A DNA stretch of 64,000 bases from Valencia hispanica (lineage: Eukaryota; Chordata; Actinopteri; Cyprinodontiformes; Valenciidae): the NCBI GenBank assembly GCA_963556495.2, contig OY747716.1:30713318-30777317 (forward strand). Direction: 5' to 3'. A program made the position numbers and the translations under genes. Under the pieces are notes generated by a model. That model was not told where the DNA came from and ran no database searches. It saw only the letters and a list, made by a program, of their open reading frames with translations. Shown here one piece after another: positions 36,471 through 49,404 of the stretch. Every line of letters begins with the position of its first letter. The first letter of the stretch is position 1.

Positions 36471-37611
36471 TGATATCACTGTCTTGTATATTTGATTCAT
36501 TTTCAAGGAACAATGGAACTTTTGAGAATAAGATTTCTGTGTCCCCTCAAGTGGTTACATAAATATTAATAAAAATAATCAAAGAAAAGTTATTGCCATC
36601 AGCTTCACTTTCAAACATGCTGCTGGGTGAGGTGAGAGAATCTTCATTACTCTAGACAGAGATTTTGGCAATGGTACTTGATCATGCTTGAGTAAATGCT
36701 GTATTAGCTGCATACCTGTGTGCATACCTGTGTACTATACATGGTATATGAGAGATGAAATGCTCATGTCTTGACCTTTTTAGACATGTGGTTTGTATGG
36801 CTGATTAAATTATTAATGCTTCAATATTAAATGCATAGGAACGCGATTCTGGCACATTGCTTTTCAAAGGTATTTGAAATGCAGGTATAACAGGGGTCAA
36901 GTCCAAATCCGTATCTAAATCGTTAATGGAGTATCTTGACCGACTTTACAAAGAGGAATGAGCAAAAGGTGTGTCTTCAAGATGTGCAAGGTTGGTGGAA
37001 ACACCCGAAAAAGGAGCTAAATAAAAATACTTAACACGCTTTTTTAGATTTTTGTTTGTGAAAAATGTAAACAAATGTGATTGTAACGTAGTTTGACATA
37101 AAATGAAAAATACAAGAGGTATGAATGTTTCTACAAAATACTGTTAACAAGGTGATTTTCAACTCATGAAAATTTCAAGATTTCTTTGTACCAAGTAATG
37201 TCTGGTCTTGGAAGTGTATCTGCACAGCAGTGTTTGGGTTTTAGTGGGACTATTTTTATATCTGTTTGCATTGGATTGTTCTGTTTGACAGCACCGTTGG
37301 CCAGTTTTATATTTGAATGGGGCCTCAAGTGCAGCACACATGCTGTTATTGTTTGTTTTGGAAGAAAGCCTTTTTCAAAAATGTTCAGCCTTTGATTTAA
37401 AACAGCTATTACTAAAGGTTTGCAACAAAACGGATAATAACATTTGGTTATATAGGAAAATCCATCAAAGGTCAGACTTCTCATTAACTCTGACATTCTT
37501 GTTCTGCTAGTACATGCTTGTGATGCCTTTATTTAAATAGTCGGTATTGTTGTTGACTTATATCATACTCCGTTTGGAGCCAAACAGCTGCCTGCTGCAG
37601 CCTGCTTTTCA
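36471..37611 (+). other. Intron 1; one old Tc1-type end, no gene
   Basis: 37075-37145 resembles a Tc1 terminus (TTTGACATAAAATG, AGAGGTATGAATGTTT). The rest is unclassified. Confidence 0.4.
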
Positions 37612-37695
37612 CCAAGGCAAGGCAAGGCAAGGCAAGGCAAGGCAATTTTATTTGTATAGCACACTTTCAACAGCAGGGTAATTCAAGGTGCCAAT
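37612..37695 (-). mobile_element. L2 LINE 3'-end stub
   Basis: (AAGGC)5-6 followed by AATTTTATTTGTATAGCACA and TTTCAACAGCAGGGTAATTC: just the last bases of an L2, a very short 5'-truncated copy. Confidence 0.75.
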
Positions 37696-38759
37696 TCAAA
37701 TACTGTTTATCGCAGGAAGGCACAAGTTCCTATTAATTCAGCATCCGTTCAGCCAAAAGAACATAGCCATAACAGATCAATACAGTCATAAAAGGAGGCA
37801 GAGGTCAAGAGTGAGGATGTGTGTGCATGTCAAGAATAAAAAGCAGAAGAAAGTGTTTGGGTTGCTCTGACAAGCAAATGGTCTTTCAGCATATTTTGCC
37901 CTCTTCTGCTTGGCATTTATTATCACTAATTGGCTATCCAAAATATAGATCACGTTTTCTTCTTAATGATTTCCTGTCAGACCGCATTAATTATGCTGCA
38001 TACCAGATTGTGTAATAATTGACTGAAGAGCATTACATTTTTAAACAATACCATACTAGGCACACGCATGCAAAACACGGAGCATCTACAGATACAAGGA
38101 GGACCTCCTCTCATCCTCCAGTGGTAAAGGTGAAGTCTGTTTAGCTGCGAATCTCAGGAGCCTCTAAGTAGGACATTCTGTATGTGAAAATGAAGAGATG
38201 AATGCCTCTCAAAAACAAGAGGCATGGGAAAAATGCTCACGCCTACACACACACAGAGACACAAATAGATGACCTACTTGTTTACTTCCCTTCCCTCCAT
38301 AACAAGCTGGCTTTTAATGTGCAAAAAATGAGATTTACAGCAAGAAATGCAATTTGACGTTTCACTGCCTACTCAATCATGAGTGGGCTTTACTGAGAAC
38401 AAACCTGAAAGCTGTTTGGGCCGCAGAACAGCATGGCTTAGCAACATTTTATCAATTTGTAATGACTTGTATTCGTAGAGGAGCTTCCTAAAGTTGGGAA
38501 AAAAAGGCTGATGATGTCTTAGTGTTATCAGATTGATCTTGGTCTGAAGAATCAGCATTTTCTTCTCAATTAGATTCTTCTTGCTTAAACACAAAGACAC
38601 CTGTGAATGAACAGTCAATTGTCCTCTGAGCAGTAGACGTAATTCCAACATCAGGACTACACAAAGCCTTTGTTCAGATATCTCCAGCTAAATTTAGACC
38701 TTGTTTAGCTCAGTCAAGTTTAATCCTTTTACCTAATTTTATTATGCAAACACATGAAA
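37696..38759 (+). other. Intron 1, no feature seen
   Basis: No recognised repeat or coding potential. Confidence 0.4.
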
Positions 38760-41290
38760 ACATACAATACCCCCTATATTAAAAGACACAACCTTTTTTG
38801 GGACTGTCTAATATTAAATCAGTATAAAGGTTTCTTGTTTGAGTAAGTTAAGATTACAAAAAAAACCTTTCTATTTCTTAAATTGGATAATTTAGATGTG
38901 TACTTCAATTTTCTTAACTTTTGGAAGATTTGTCTTTGAACTGTATGATTGCATTAGTTTGGGGTCTCCATCTACAGGCTTCTTGTAATAGTTTGGTCCA
39001 TTCTTCCTGAGAGAACTGGTGTATCTGTGTCAGGTTTGTAGACCACCATTCTTGCACACAACTTTTCAGCTTTTTTATGAGACTGAAATCAGTTTAATGA
39101 TGATCACTCCAAAACCATGACTTTATTTGTCCTTAATCTACTTTGTACCTACTTTGGCACTATGCTTAACATTGCTTAAATTTTCTAGCTGATGTCTTGA
39201 GATGTTGCTTCACTATTTCCATCTATTTGATGAAGTAGGCCAGTCCCTCCTGGAGCAAAATTTCCACACAACATGATACAGCCACCCCCATACTCAGGGG
39301 TGGACTGGGACAAAAATTCAGCCCTGGCATTTTCTGTCCAGACCAGCCCACTACATTATCAGCCGACACTACATAAAAGTCCACAAATCTCGCAGCATCT
39401 CCTCTCATCCATACTACAGTACAAATGAGAGTCATATTCCTTGATAGCAGTTAACAAATAAAGCACAAAACTGTGAACTCAATGACTAAAACTGACAGCT
39501 ATGGCAATGAATCACTTATTATTTATTCATTATAGTGTCAACAGAACAACAGAAGCTAGGTCATGGCTAGTGGTGACACAAATCAAGTATGAATTCATAA
39601 AACATTATAAGACACATGACATATTCAAATCAGAGACGTCTCAGTAGTAGGCAAAAAGTGAAGTGGAGGCAGTGAGAGAACAAGCCCCCAAAAAAGAAAA
39701 AAGTAAAAAGAAAAATGTCCAAAAATGGTATGCCTGTTTAAATTAATGACCAATCACAAACACGAAACGAGGGATTTGAGGGTCATTTGTACTTCACATT
39801 GCATTGAATTATCTAATGCAAATCTTTAATTGTGTTTTTCTCAAAATGAGTTTTTTCCAACATTCAAAACGAATAATCTTTAAATCACTTATACCTATAT
39901 TCACCAAACTTTCCACCATTGTTCTATGCTATGAGCTGAAAAAAATTACAGAGCGATTTGTCAATACATCGTTCTAAAAAATATATTTTTGTGTATTTTG
40001 TGTAAAACAAACAGGCCGAAAATGAGTGTTTTGGAGCTACTCACACTGTTTTTTGATTTATGAAGTAATGAAATGAAATAAACCTATTTCCCTCTGTAAA
40101 AAGTTTTTGAAGTTTTTTCTAATCATATAACATATATGATTAGAAAATTAAAGAAAAATTCAATCTGTCTCTCTCCAATTTTGAGATACGTTAAAAAATA
40201 TATGCAAATTAGCACATTTTTAACCAGATTACACCTCATTTGCATATCTAAACAAAATTTATATCAAAACTTCTAATACAAAATATGTTTGTTTTAATAC
40301 TAGGATAAAGTTTGTCAAGTTTCATGAAGGTATCTTGAAGGTAACTTTTTTCCCTATTCACATGTAGTGTCTCCCCTTAATGTTTACTGTTGCTATGGCA
40401 ACCAGAGACCGCTGCCGTTAGTAGCGGTCACAATTTGGCATATTTAACTAAATCAAACGCAACTACCAACAGTCAGCCCTTCAACTCTGGGCTAATATGT
40501 TGTCACAAGTATTCAGTTATTCAGGTCACATCGGAGTCAATGTAAAACCGTTTTATACTTTATTTTGGGCACGTCTCAAAGTGTAGCCGAGCCAACCCCA
40601 CGCTAACGTTACTTACCATGGATGTCTCCACTTTGCGCGTCTCCTTGTGCAGCAGCACCTGCTGCTGGGGCGGTGACCCCGGCACCAAATAGGTCTGTCA
40701 ACCATAACATTTAGCAGCTTCCACCTCCAGAGATTTCAGCTTTTTGAGCCGTACTTTTTCAGCGCCATTTTCAGCTCAGCAGCATCCTGTCCCACCACTC
40801 CGGCCCATGTCATGAGGTCCCGCCCACCCTGGTTTGTGTTGTGATGACAGCACTGTCATGGCTCTCATAGGCTGTCAGCCCATGTTTGATTGACGATGTC
40901 AAACATAGACCAATAAAATGTGTCGATGCTGGCAAAACACTGCTAGCCCTCTGTAGCTAATTGGCCGGCCCAATTGGAGGGAATTTAGAGAGAGAGAGAA
41001 AAAAAACAGCGACCGGCCCACATTGGGTCAACGGCCCACCGGGATGATGGCCAGTCCACCCCTGCCCATACTTCACATAGGGAATGGTGTTCTTAGCCTG
41101 GCAAGGTTCCCCAGTTTCCCAAAATTGCCAAAGACTTATATTTTTGTATTCTCAGACAACAGGACATGTCTCTAAATATTAAAGTATTTGCCCCTGAGAG
41201 TATTTGAAAACTGTAATCTAGCTTTTCATGTTGCTTTTGAAGTTAGGGCTTTTTTCGCACTAGCTGGCCTTTTAGCTGGTGTTGGTACCA
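38760..41290 (-). mobile_element. Tc1-like transposon split by a hAT element
   Basis: Left part up to 39294: AACTGGTGTATCTGTGTCAG, CACTCCAAAACCATGACTTT, GATGTCTTGAGATGTTGCTT and CAGTCCCTCCTGGAGCAAAA. After the hAT (from 41065) it continues exactly: CATACTTCACATAGGGAATG, AGACAACAGGACATGTCTCT and CACTAGCTGGCCTTTTAGC. Together these are the minus strand of a Tc1 transposase gene with many substitutions. Confidence 0.8.
39295..41064. mobile_element. 1770-bp non-autonomous hAT with perfect 8-bp duplication
   Basis: Ends CAGGGGTGGACTGG (39295-39308) and CCAGTCCACCCCTG (41051-41064) are perfect 14-bp inverted repeats. The flanking octamer CCCATACT occurs at 39287-39294 and 41065-41072. An 8-bp duplication and CAGGG termini are diagnostic of hAT. 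No transposase frame is present, so it relied on another copy. Near the right end GGCCGGCCCA, CCGGCCCAC and CGGCCCACC recur as subterminal words. Confidence 0.92.
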
Positions 41291-41304
41291 GGGCTTAATT
41301 GTTT

Positions 41305-41520
41305 ATAACGAAATTCTTTTTGCATGGAGTTTGCATGTTCTCCCTGTGAATGCATGGGTTCTCTCTGGGTACTCCAAACACATGACTAGTAGGTAATCTG
41401 GTGCCACTATGGTTGTTTGTCCTGTGTGTCTCTATGTTGCCCTGCAATGAACTGGCGACCTGTCCAGGGTGTACCCCGCCTCTCGCCCCGTGACTGCTGG
41501 AGATAGGCACAATTTGCTTG
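41305..41520 (+). mobile_element. SINE fragment
   Basis: CATGGAGTTTGCATGTTCTC, GTGAATGCATGGGTTCTCTC, CTCTATGTTGCCCTGCAATG, CTGGCGACCTGTCCAGGGTG and CTCGCCCCGTGACTGCTGG: the same SINE family as 17640-17990, ending without its TGGA tail. Confidence 0.8.
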
Positions 41521-42369
41521 CTTTAAAGAGTACTAGTGTAAATAATGTTGGGAGAACTAACATTCGTTTAATTCATATTCATTAGGCTATGTCAACTTAA
41601 CTGTTTCTTGTTTATTGAAATGCTTCAATTTCAGTCTTAAAAATAATCAATACATTTAAGCTTAGTCAGATTAAAGTTTAGATTTACCATCTCAGTTTAT
41701 TTAAGGAAATTGTTTTCCCGTCAGTATCTTAGCTCAAGTTGTTTCCTGTGATTAACAGCAGGTTCAGTCCACTTTTAGGGAGTCTGAAATCTTAATACTA
41801 TATTCTTTGAGTCTTATTTATTAACTTATTTATTGAGTCATTATATGAACCCCTAATGCAAATATATGGCTACATGTTAGGAAGAATATATAAACGTTTT
41901 ATACTGCACAATATATTATTTTTTAGCTTCCTTAGGGGGCCTCCAAGTGTTGATTATGGGGGTTAAAAGCCCCCTCACATATAATTCATGCCAGATTTTT
42001 CATTTGAAGCCTCTGGCATCTGAAGCTGTACAAAAGAGAGGAATAAAAATGAGAAACAGAGAAAAAACATTGCTATTGTATTTGAAAGAGTTCAAAGACA
42101 GTGTAAAAGATTATCTTATAAGAGAGTATCACTTTAAATTCCCCTCTGTCCACTAGATCAGCATTCAGGACTAATGTTACAGTTGGATCACAAACTTGCT
42201 TGAACATGCTTGAAGCCTGAGGATAGAGCTTTATTCACCTCTGACTTTATTTCTACTACTGTTTGTCTTTTATCGACACACAGGCAAGGAGGATTTCCCA
42301 TTAGTCACTAAGCATTTGGCTTTTAGAGAACAGCTGTAAATGAGAATAATAAAAATAGATCAATAACAA
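41521..42369 (+). other. Intron 1, no feature seen
   Basis: AT-rich, unclassified. Confidence 0.4.
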
Positions 42370-42572
42370 TCTTCAGACACCCCACTTTTCAGTTATTTAT
42401 TTGTAAAAAATTTTTGGAATCATGTATGATTTTCGTTCCACTTCTCACGTGTACACCACTTTGTATTGGTCTTTCAAGTGGAATTCCAATCAAATTGATT
42501 CATGTTTGTGGCTGTAATGTGACAAAATGCGGAAAAATTCAAGGGGGCCGAATAATTTTGCAAGCCACTGTA
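42370..42572 (+). mobile_element. Tc1-like 3' end (solo)
   Basis: A well preserved Tc1 terminus: TTTGTAAAAAATTTTTGGAA, CCACTTCTCACGTGTACACC, GTGGCTGTAATGTGACAAAA and AATAATTTTGCAAGCCACTG. The rest of the element is missing, replaced downstream by (TA)n at the TA target. Confidence 0.85.
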
Positions 42573-42581
42573 TATATATCT

Positions 42582-42642
<61 letters not shown>
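42573..42642. repeat. (TA)n microsatellite at the Tc1 terminus
   Basis: About 35 TA units with one TCTCTT interruption, directly at the CACTGTA terminus. Tc1 elements insert at TA. Confidence 0.9.
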
Positions 42643-42645
<3 letters not shown>

Positions 42646-45600
42646 TATACTACTACAAACAAACAACTCCTTTATAAGTTTGGAAGTAAAGTAAGGAGGG
42701 GAGTTGAGGGTCACAGAGTTTGACAGCAAGAGGAATGTGGACAGGGTGTATCTCCACACACTAATTTCCAGCCTCAGCTGTGTGGGAAAGTACGGAGGCT
42801 TATTGGGAGTTAATTTTATCAAACTGAGCTATTATTGCCTTGATGGCCTCATACATAACCCACTGTGGTCTCCGGTGAGAACACACAGTGTGACACAAAC
42901 AACTGTCACTCAGCTTTTTAGTGTCCGCTGTGTTTCTGTGCAAGTTTAAGTGCGTTGTGAAGCAGCCGCTGCTTGGAGTAAATATTGTTTCATAAGCAGA
43001 GCAGTAAAACTCTCGTCACCCCTTTTGGCGGGAATTTCTCTGTGGTAAAATAAACAAGATGTTTTTAATGAGCAACAGCAGAGTTTGATTTAATGAGGTT
43101 CTTAAGAAGAGCTTTAATAGTTTGTTGAGTATTCAGGCAGACATTAACTTTCTTTTTTTATCTCATGTAGATTTCTGCCGTGTTTTGTGTGTTTTTTATT
43201 TATTTATTTGACAGTCAAAAGAAAGATATTAGAAACTAGTAGGGAACGTGTGCAAATTAATTCACTACATTCTTCTTTTTCAAAGATTATAGAAAAATTT
43301 TGTAATTCAACTAATTTCAATATTTGACGGAGAGTTGGAATATGGCTGGAGCTCATTCAGCGTGCTATACAATGTACTGATGAATGACCAATTGTGAAAA
43401 AAATTATTACTAAAAAAACATAAATTGTGGCAAATCTTAGATATTGTTGTTTGATGGTTATTGTTATTATTGTGTTTAAAATAACAGCAGTAAATGGAAG
43501 TAACTAAGGCCACAGGTCGCACAAGTGATATCGGAGCATTTTTGTCGTGGAAAGTGACATTGCATAAACTCCGGTTATTTCTGTCCACACTGAAACACTT
43601 AAAACGGAGAACACACAGTGTTGGAGCCATTTTTAACTTTCTCATAATGTGGTGCTGTGGTACAGTGGTTTTTTATTTAAACAGCTGCGTAATTGTCTCA
43701 GGTGGGCCATTGAGTTTTGTTTTATCCATATGACCTAGTGTTATGAAGAGACTGAAATATATATTCAGTTTGATGTTTTGGAATAATAAATGGCCTGGCA
43801 TATTCAATTCAAGTTCTTTTTGGACTGTGTTTTGTTTATTGAGCCAAGAACACAAGCAGATCTACAGTAGATAAGGAGTACAAAAGCTACATTCTTCACA
43901 ACATCCCCCTAGGTTTAACTTAAAAACAAAGTAAAAATACCACATCATTTTAACAGTTTCTTTTTGAATATGTTCAGGCTTGTATTGTTGGATAATTATA
44001 TTCATTATTATGTACAAAATCAAGAAATACATAGATGAAAAAGAAAATGAGGACAAGGCAGCTGAGAAGACAACCAAACGTTTACGAAACTGTGATGACA
44101 TTACATATGAAACAACAAACTCAGACATCAATGCCTAACACAGTGGCCACCCAAGAAATAGGTCGTGATTGAAATGTATTCAGTCTAAATGTGGGTTTAT
44201 AAGGCAAATGTTTATATGGTAATTTGTTCAGTAAGGAGAAGGAAATCAGAACAAATGTTGTCTGAGAGAAGTACTTGGAGACCTTATAGACTGACACCCT
44301 ATCCAGGAATTCAAAATGCTATGTGGTAAGCCCAGCCGGGCTATAATTGACCAAAATGGTGAATGAGCACTTGTGACAACAATTGTAATCAAGAAATGTA
44401 AAAAATCCTGGCAACATTTGGCTATGGAATTTCTGCTCATTTTATTTTACATTAGTGAGTCACACAGTGCTCGTACAAAACAGTGGCAGTGACTGGAAAC
44501 AGCTAACCCACTTTGCTCCCCATAAGTCTCACTTTTCCTCCCTATATTCCCTCTGTGTTTTAACTGTAAAGATTTAATTGTACTGAAGTAATGCGAAAAA
44601 CATTATGCTCACAAACAACACTTGTGCTCACCGTGATAGTCTGACTGCTGTCTCCACCAGAGCTACCTGTCCTCACTGTGGCATGAACTGTATTGTATCC
44701 TTGCCCCTCAGCCTTGGATTGTTGTCTTGAAGCTAAAATTGAAGCAAATTGTTAAACAATGAGGAAAAAAGGGTTTAGACTGTTTTCTGTGTTCCCAGCA
44801 ATCATACATCCATTCAACATATTTTCCATCAAAAAGGTATTTTACAACCATAGGCAGACAGTCGCAACACATCATCATTATCTATACATACATGGTAGCA
44901 CACTTTTAGAGCAGTATGTCTCCAAAAACTCTTTCTGTATCACAAAGGTGTGTTCTAAAATTACTTATGTGCTGATTGTGATTTATGTGTTTTTAAACAT
45001 TCAATATTTTTAGGCGTTCTGATTCTAAAATATTTTTGCCCTTAAAAAAACAACAAAAACCTAGCTAGTTTGGTAAAGCAATTATAAAAACTATGCACTC
45101 CATTAAATATTTAGTGAAATGATTAAAGCAGCACTTTTTCAGAGAGCATTTTTTTTATTCACTGGGATATGTATGTTGCAATACAGTGTAACCCCTGAAA
45201 ATCCTGAAATATAAACTGCTTGTTATCCCTCTCCAGTATGTAGATAATTCAATCCTGTAGAGGTTCAATCTGCAGTATTACTCTGCTGACAACTTGCACA
45301 AATAAGTTCCCTATTCTTATTAGTGGTAGCCAGAGGGGGAACGGCTTCATCTCCTCACGTTCTCACCATTGTTAGCCTAATACATTCAATAAGCTAAAAG
45401 CAAACAGTGAACAACCTGTATATCTATGTGTGTGTTTGTAGTGTGTTAGATCTGTTCTTCATCTTGGGTGCTGTTGAATAAGTATTTGATCTCACATGTT
45501 CTTACATAAGACGTAGACAGCTGGTTCCACTTTCAAAGCAAAGGAGGGAGGCGCCAGTTTCATCATGTCGTTTTAAGTTTTGTGGTTGTTGCATTCATAA

Positions 45601-46639
45601 TCTGAAGGTGTTTTGTGAGTTAAACACATAGACAGCACAGAAATCCCTCTGGCTTGTTTTATCTTACTGTAAACAGGACTTTGCTGTGCCATTTAAAACC
45701 AGTCTGTTTTCCACTTGAATTATTAAAGATGCATGTTCACAAAGACTGTTCTTGTGTTTAGCTTCATCCCTCCTCAGGACCTGTAGTCTTTACCTGCCTG
45801 GATGGTCATCTAAGGGCTATTAGAGAGCTTTTTAAGTTCAGGTTTACAAGCATGTAGTGTATACCAATACAGTTAAGCTAGGATAAATCTGTCAGTGATA
45901 TACACTGTTATCATGTTTGTTCATTTTTAGTCCATCACTGTGTTCTTTTATACAGTATTAAGAGTTAGACTTTAATTTGTTATTAGACTTGAATGATTTG
46001 TAATGTAAGTAAAACAAAGTTAAATTATAATTTAATGTAATATGTACCTTGCTGACTGGAACATTTGAAACAAGGTAGGATTTTAGGAAGACACTAATAT
46101 TTTTTTTTCCATCAACACAATTTATTTAAAAGTTGTTTCAAAAGTTGTTGCCTGGCCTTTAAATAAGACCAGGATTTGATGACAAAGGTAGAACACCTAA
46201 GAAGCCAATTAACAGTAGATAACAACAGCAAAGAAAACTACTTACATCTTAACCACATTTCTTATTTTAATAGTATTGTTTTCAGTCAATGGAAATTTTT
46301 GGATTGCAATAAATGATTTGTTAAAATGTGAGGAAACTAGTTTATTTCCCACATAACATTATTGTACACGTGTCAAATTCAATTATCCAAGTGTTTGTTT
46401 GTTTATATTTAAAATGTGGTATTGTGAAAATGGGTCAACAACGTCACCACCTAACATAAAAAAATCAATCATTAAACAAAATCAATAAAAAACTGGTTAT
46501 GTTTTATTTTAATCACCTTTCAAAGCTGTACAAAAAATCTAATTGAGTGAATGCTTAAATTTTGCTCAGCAAAGATTTAACTGTACCACAAATGGAGTCT
46601 CTTCAAATTTATCAGATCTCACTAAATAATAACAAAACT
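42643..46639 (+). other. Intron 1, long stretch without gene or clear transposon
   Basis: Four kilobases of unclassified, mostly AT-rich sequence. 43500-43640 contains GTCCACACTGAAACACTTAAAACGG-like words of an old MITE. Short ORFs carry no motif. Confidence 0.4.
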
Positions 46640-46755
46640 GCTGAGGACCATCAGGAGACTTTTAAATTGTGAGCCACTTTAGAGCCACTTTAGAGCCACT
46701 AGGTGGGTGCTAAAGAGCTGCATGGGGCTCTAGAACCACGGGTTGCCGACCCCTG
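46640..46755. mobile_element. hAT right terminus
   Basis: GAGCTGCATGGGGCTCTAGA, then ACCACGGGTTGCCGACCCCTG at the end; the inverted form CAGGGGTCGGCAACC is a typical hAT end. AGAGCCACTTT is repeated three times before it. The left terminus was not found. Confidence 0.55.
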
Positions 46756-46949
46756 CACTAGGCCATTGAGTTAGCTGATGGCGTCCAGATGTTTCTTGTA
46801 ATTACTGAAGTTAAGAATGGTTTCTATTTTGACATGTGCCACATGCTGCTAATGCTTTTTGACCTTATCTGTATCTTTGAAGCAGGAAGATGGTAACAAC
46901 TTTTTTCCTAATGCTTTTTTTCTTATTTCACAAATGATAATGCCCATTA

Positions 46950-47250
46950 CAAATACTTCTCCAGCAGTTATTGGCGAGAGGCAGGGTGCACCCTTAACAG
47001 GCTGCCAGTCCTTCACAGAGCAAGACCGAGACAAAAAGCAGAATCATGCACACATACGCTCACACTCAAGGATAATTTCATAGTGATCAATTAATCTAAC
47101 ATTTATGTTTTTGAACTGTGAGAGGTACTCAGAGAGAACCAATGCATGCACAGAGGGAACATGTAAACTCTATGCTGAAAAACCTCAGGGCAGGATTTGA
47201 ACCCAGGAACAACAGTGTCACCAACTGAACCACCTTGCAGCCTAAAGTGA
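46950..47250 (-). mobile_element. tRNA-derived SINE (nearly full length)
   Basis: On + the order is the SINE 3' part (TTGGCGAGAGGCAGGGTGCA), body (CACACTCAAGGATAATTTCA, TTAATCTAACATTTATG) and 5' tRNA-like head (GGATTTGAACCC = inverted box B at about 47192, then ACTGAACCACCTTGCAGCC = inverted box A region). It links the 3' fragments at 17.6, 18.2, 21.7 and 41.3 kb to a tRNA-headed SINE family. Confidence 0.75.
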
Positions 47251-49404
47251 ATATAGCACCTCTTATTGGTTTTCTTTATACCAGTATATTAAAGCAGTTT
47301 TTTCTCATTGATAAAACAATTTGTACAAGTCAGTGACTTGAACCCTGAATACTATGCTGCTGCAATCTAAATATCAATAAAGTACAGAGACACATGTATA
47401 AGTAAGCATATTTTGGTAGGATTTTATTCTAAGTTCTTTAATGTCCTCCGGAAGTTTCTACATGAAACTAAAATTCTGAACCTTAAACAAATGGCCCACA
47501 CCAAATGTAGTACTCCACCCCCCTATTCTGAAAAGTCTGTTCTGTATCTTACCTGCAGTGTCATATTTGAACATGTAGCAGCAAATCCCATCTTTCAGCT
47601 TTTAAAATCGACAACATCCAATTTCCCACTAAGAGGTGTTGACCTCTACTGCCTTGCATTTTAGAATGGAGGATCCAATTATTTTTTGGTAAATCTGTGA
47701 TACAGTATATTATACCTATAATTGGCTGATTAATGATAAATGTGGTATTAATTGGATGTTTTCAAAAGTGGACTGGTAGAGCATTGCAAGGTTGTGATAA
47801 AAGAAGAGCAAAATATTATGCAAAAATGTGGCTAAAATCAATCTAAAACAAGTTTGTCTATGAGAAAAGCTTCAAAAGATCTCATGTATTGAATGAGTTC
47901 ACATCTGTATTTTCATGCATTTAAAGCAGGACTAGTGGATTCTACCTTTTAAAGTCATGAGAGAAGCCTCTGATCTTATTCTTGGAGTCTGGCAATATTC
48001 CACATTGTGGGTCACAGGGTGATTATCTCTTCCTGTTAGGAATGCTGAGAATTTCCTGTGTTTTCTCCCTCTTCCGGCCCTGTTAGTGGCTGTGCCTGAA
48101 CATGTGAAAGAAAGCCCCGGGCTTGGCCGACTGTAATTGACTAGCGCAGTTTCTGTTGTTGTTACCTATACGGTAATCTTTATCAGTAGCATTGATACAC
48201 TCGCTGACTCCTAAAGCACTTTACGCTGCTCTTAGATCAAGAGGTATACTGAGGGGGATGACTTTTATTGAGTTGGCAAATAATATGCACCTTTCTCTAA
48301 GGATCTCTACATCTATGAAAAAAAAACTTTTTATGTACTACCTTTAAATGCTACTAGCTATACCTGTTGTCAACAGAATCATGAGCTACACAGTTATTCT
48401 TTGAAGTGTGATTGCTTTTTTAGTGCTTTCCTTTTAACTGATTTCAAAGTGGTTTTGTTATTGCAGTCTGTTCAGCATCATGTGCCTCTGCTCTTTATGG
48501 CAAATTGAACACTAAGCCTTTTCAGTTATTTTCAGAGCTCATGAAACTGACCTAACTTCAGACACATTCTTGGCCATTAAAAGAAAAATCTTGGGCGTAA
48601 ATCAGTCTTTGTAGTATGCGGTTTGTTGAGGACTGTACATACAGTGTTCCTGAGACATGCATCTGTGTGCCTTAACTCAGTCTCCAGCAGCAGTCAACTC
48701 TCAGCTATGTTGTTTGTGTCCCTAGGAGAAAGGAGAGCTGTATGTGCGTAGGATGGTGGTTTGGGAGGGGGGCGGAGTAAGAATCAGACCCAAGTATAGG
48801 CTGGTTCACCACAGTTATTCTCCCCTCCCATCCTGCTGCCTCCCTCTTTGCTTTTTTCCCCCTTCTTTTACTCCCACCTGTGTCCAGGCGGTTGGTCTGG
48901 GCAACAAAACAGGGAGAGAAAATGTCCCAAAATGGAGAATCAAACGGTTACATCAAAACATTGAGACCACATTTTAGAATAAGGGCTGATTCTTAAGTTT
49001 AATCTAGCGTTTTGCTAGTGTTTACTGTCTCAGTAGTGGTATTGCCAGCTTTACAAACCTGGAGATGACAGATAATCCACTAAGCTCTAAAAGATCTGAC
49101 TCTAAAACCCTGAAATGTAATCTCCCTCCTTGTTAAATCATGAATTACCTGTGATTACACACATTTCTTGGTTCAAATTCAATAGCCTTAGCCATTCCCT
49201 AATTACCGCCTGACCTGTAGAAATAAAAGCTTACTGTGCTCCGATAAAAACAAATGAAAGAAGAGGATGGTAAACAAAGTCACTGTATATTTTTTGGGAA
49301 TCAGTTACAAAGAAAATTTCTGAGGCTTTGATTCTCGAGCGAACACCAACAACAAGACACATTACTTTAAATTGGAAAAAAAAACATAACTGTGATTATT
49401 AACA
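47251..49404 (+). other. Intron 1, repeat-poor; possible regulatory stretches
   Basis: No transposon recognised. 48030-48260 holds clustered GATA-type (TTATCT, TTATCA) and ETS-type (TTCCTG, TTCCGG) words. 48750-48910 holds a GGGAGGGGGGCGGAG tract. These are only candidates. Confidence 0.4.
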
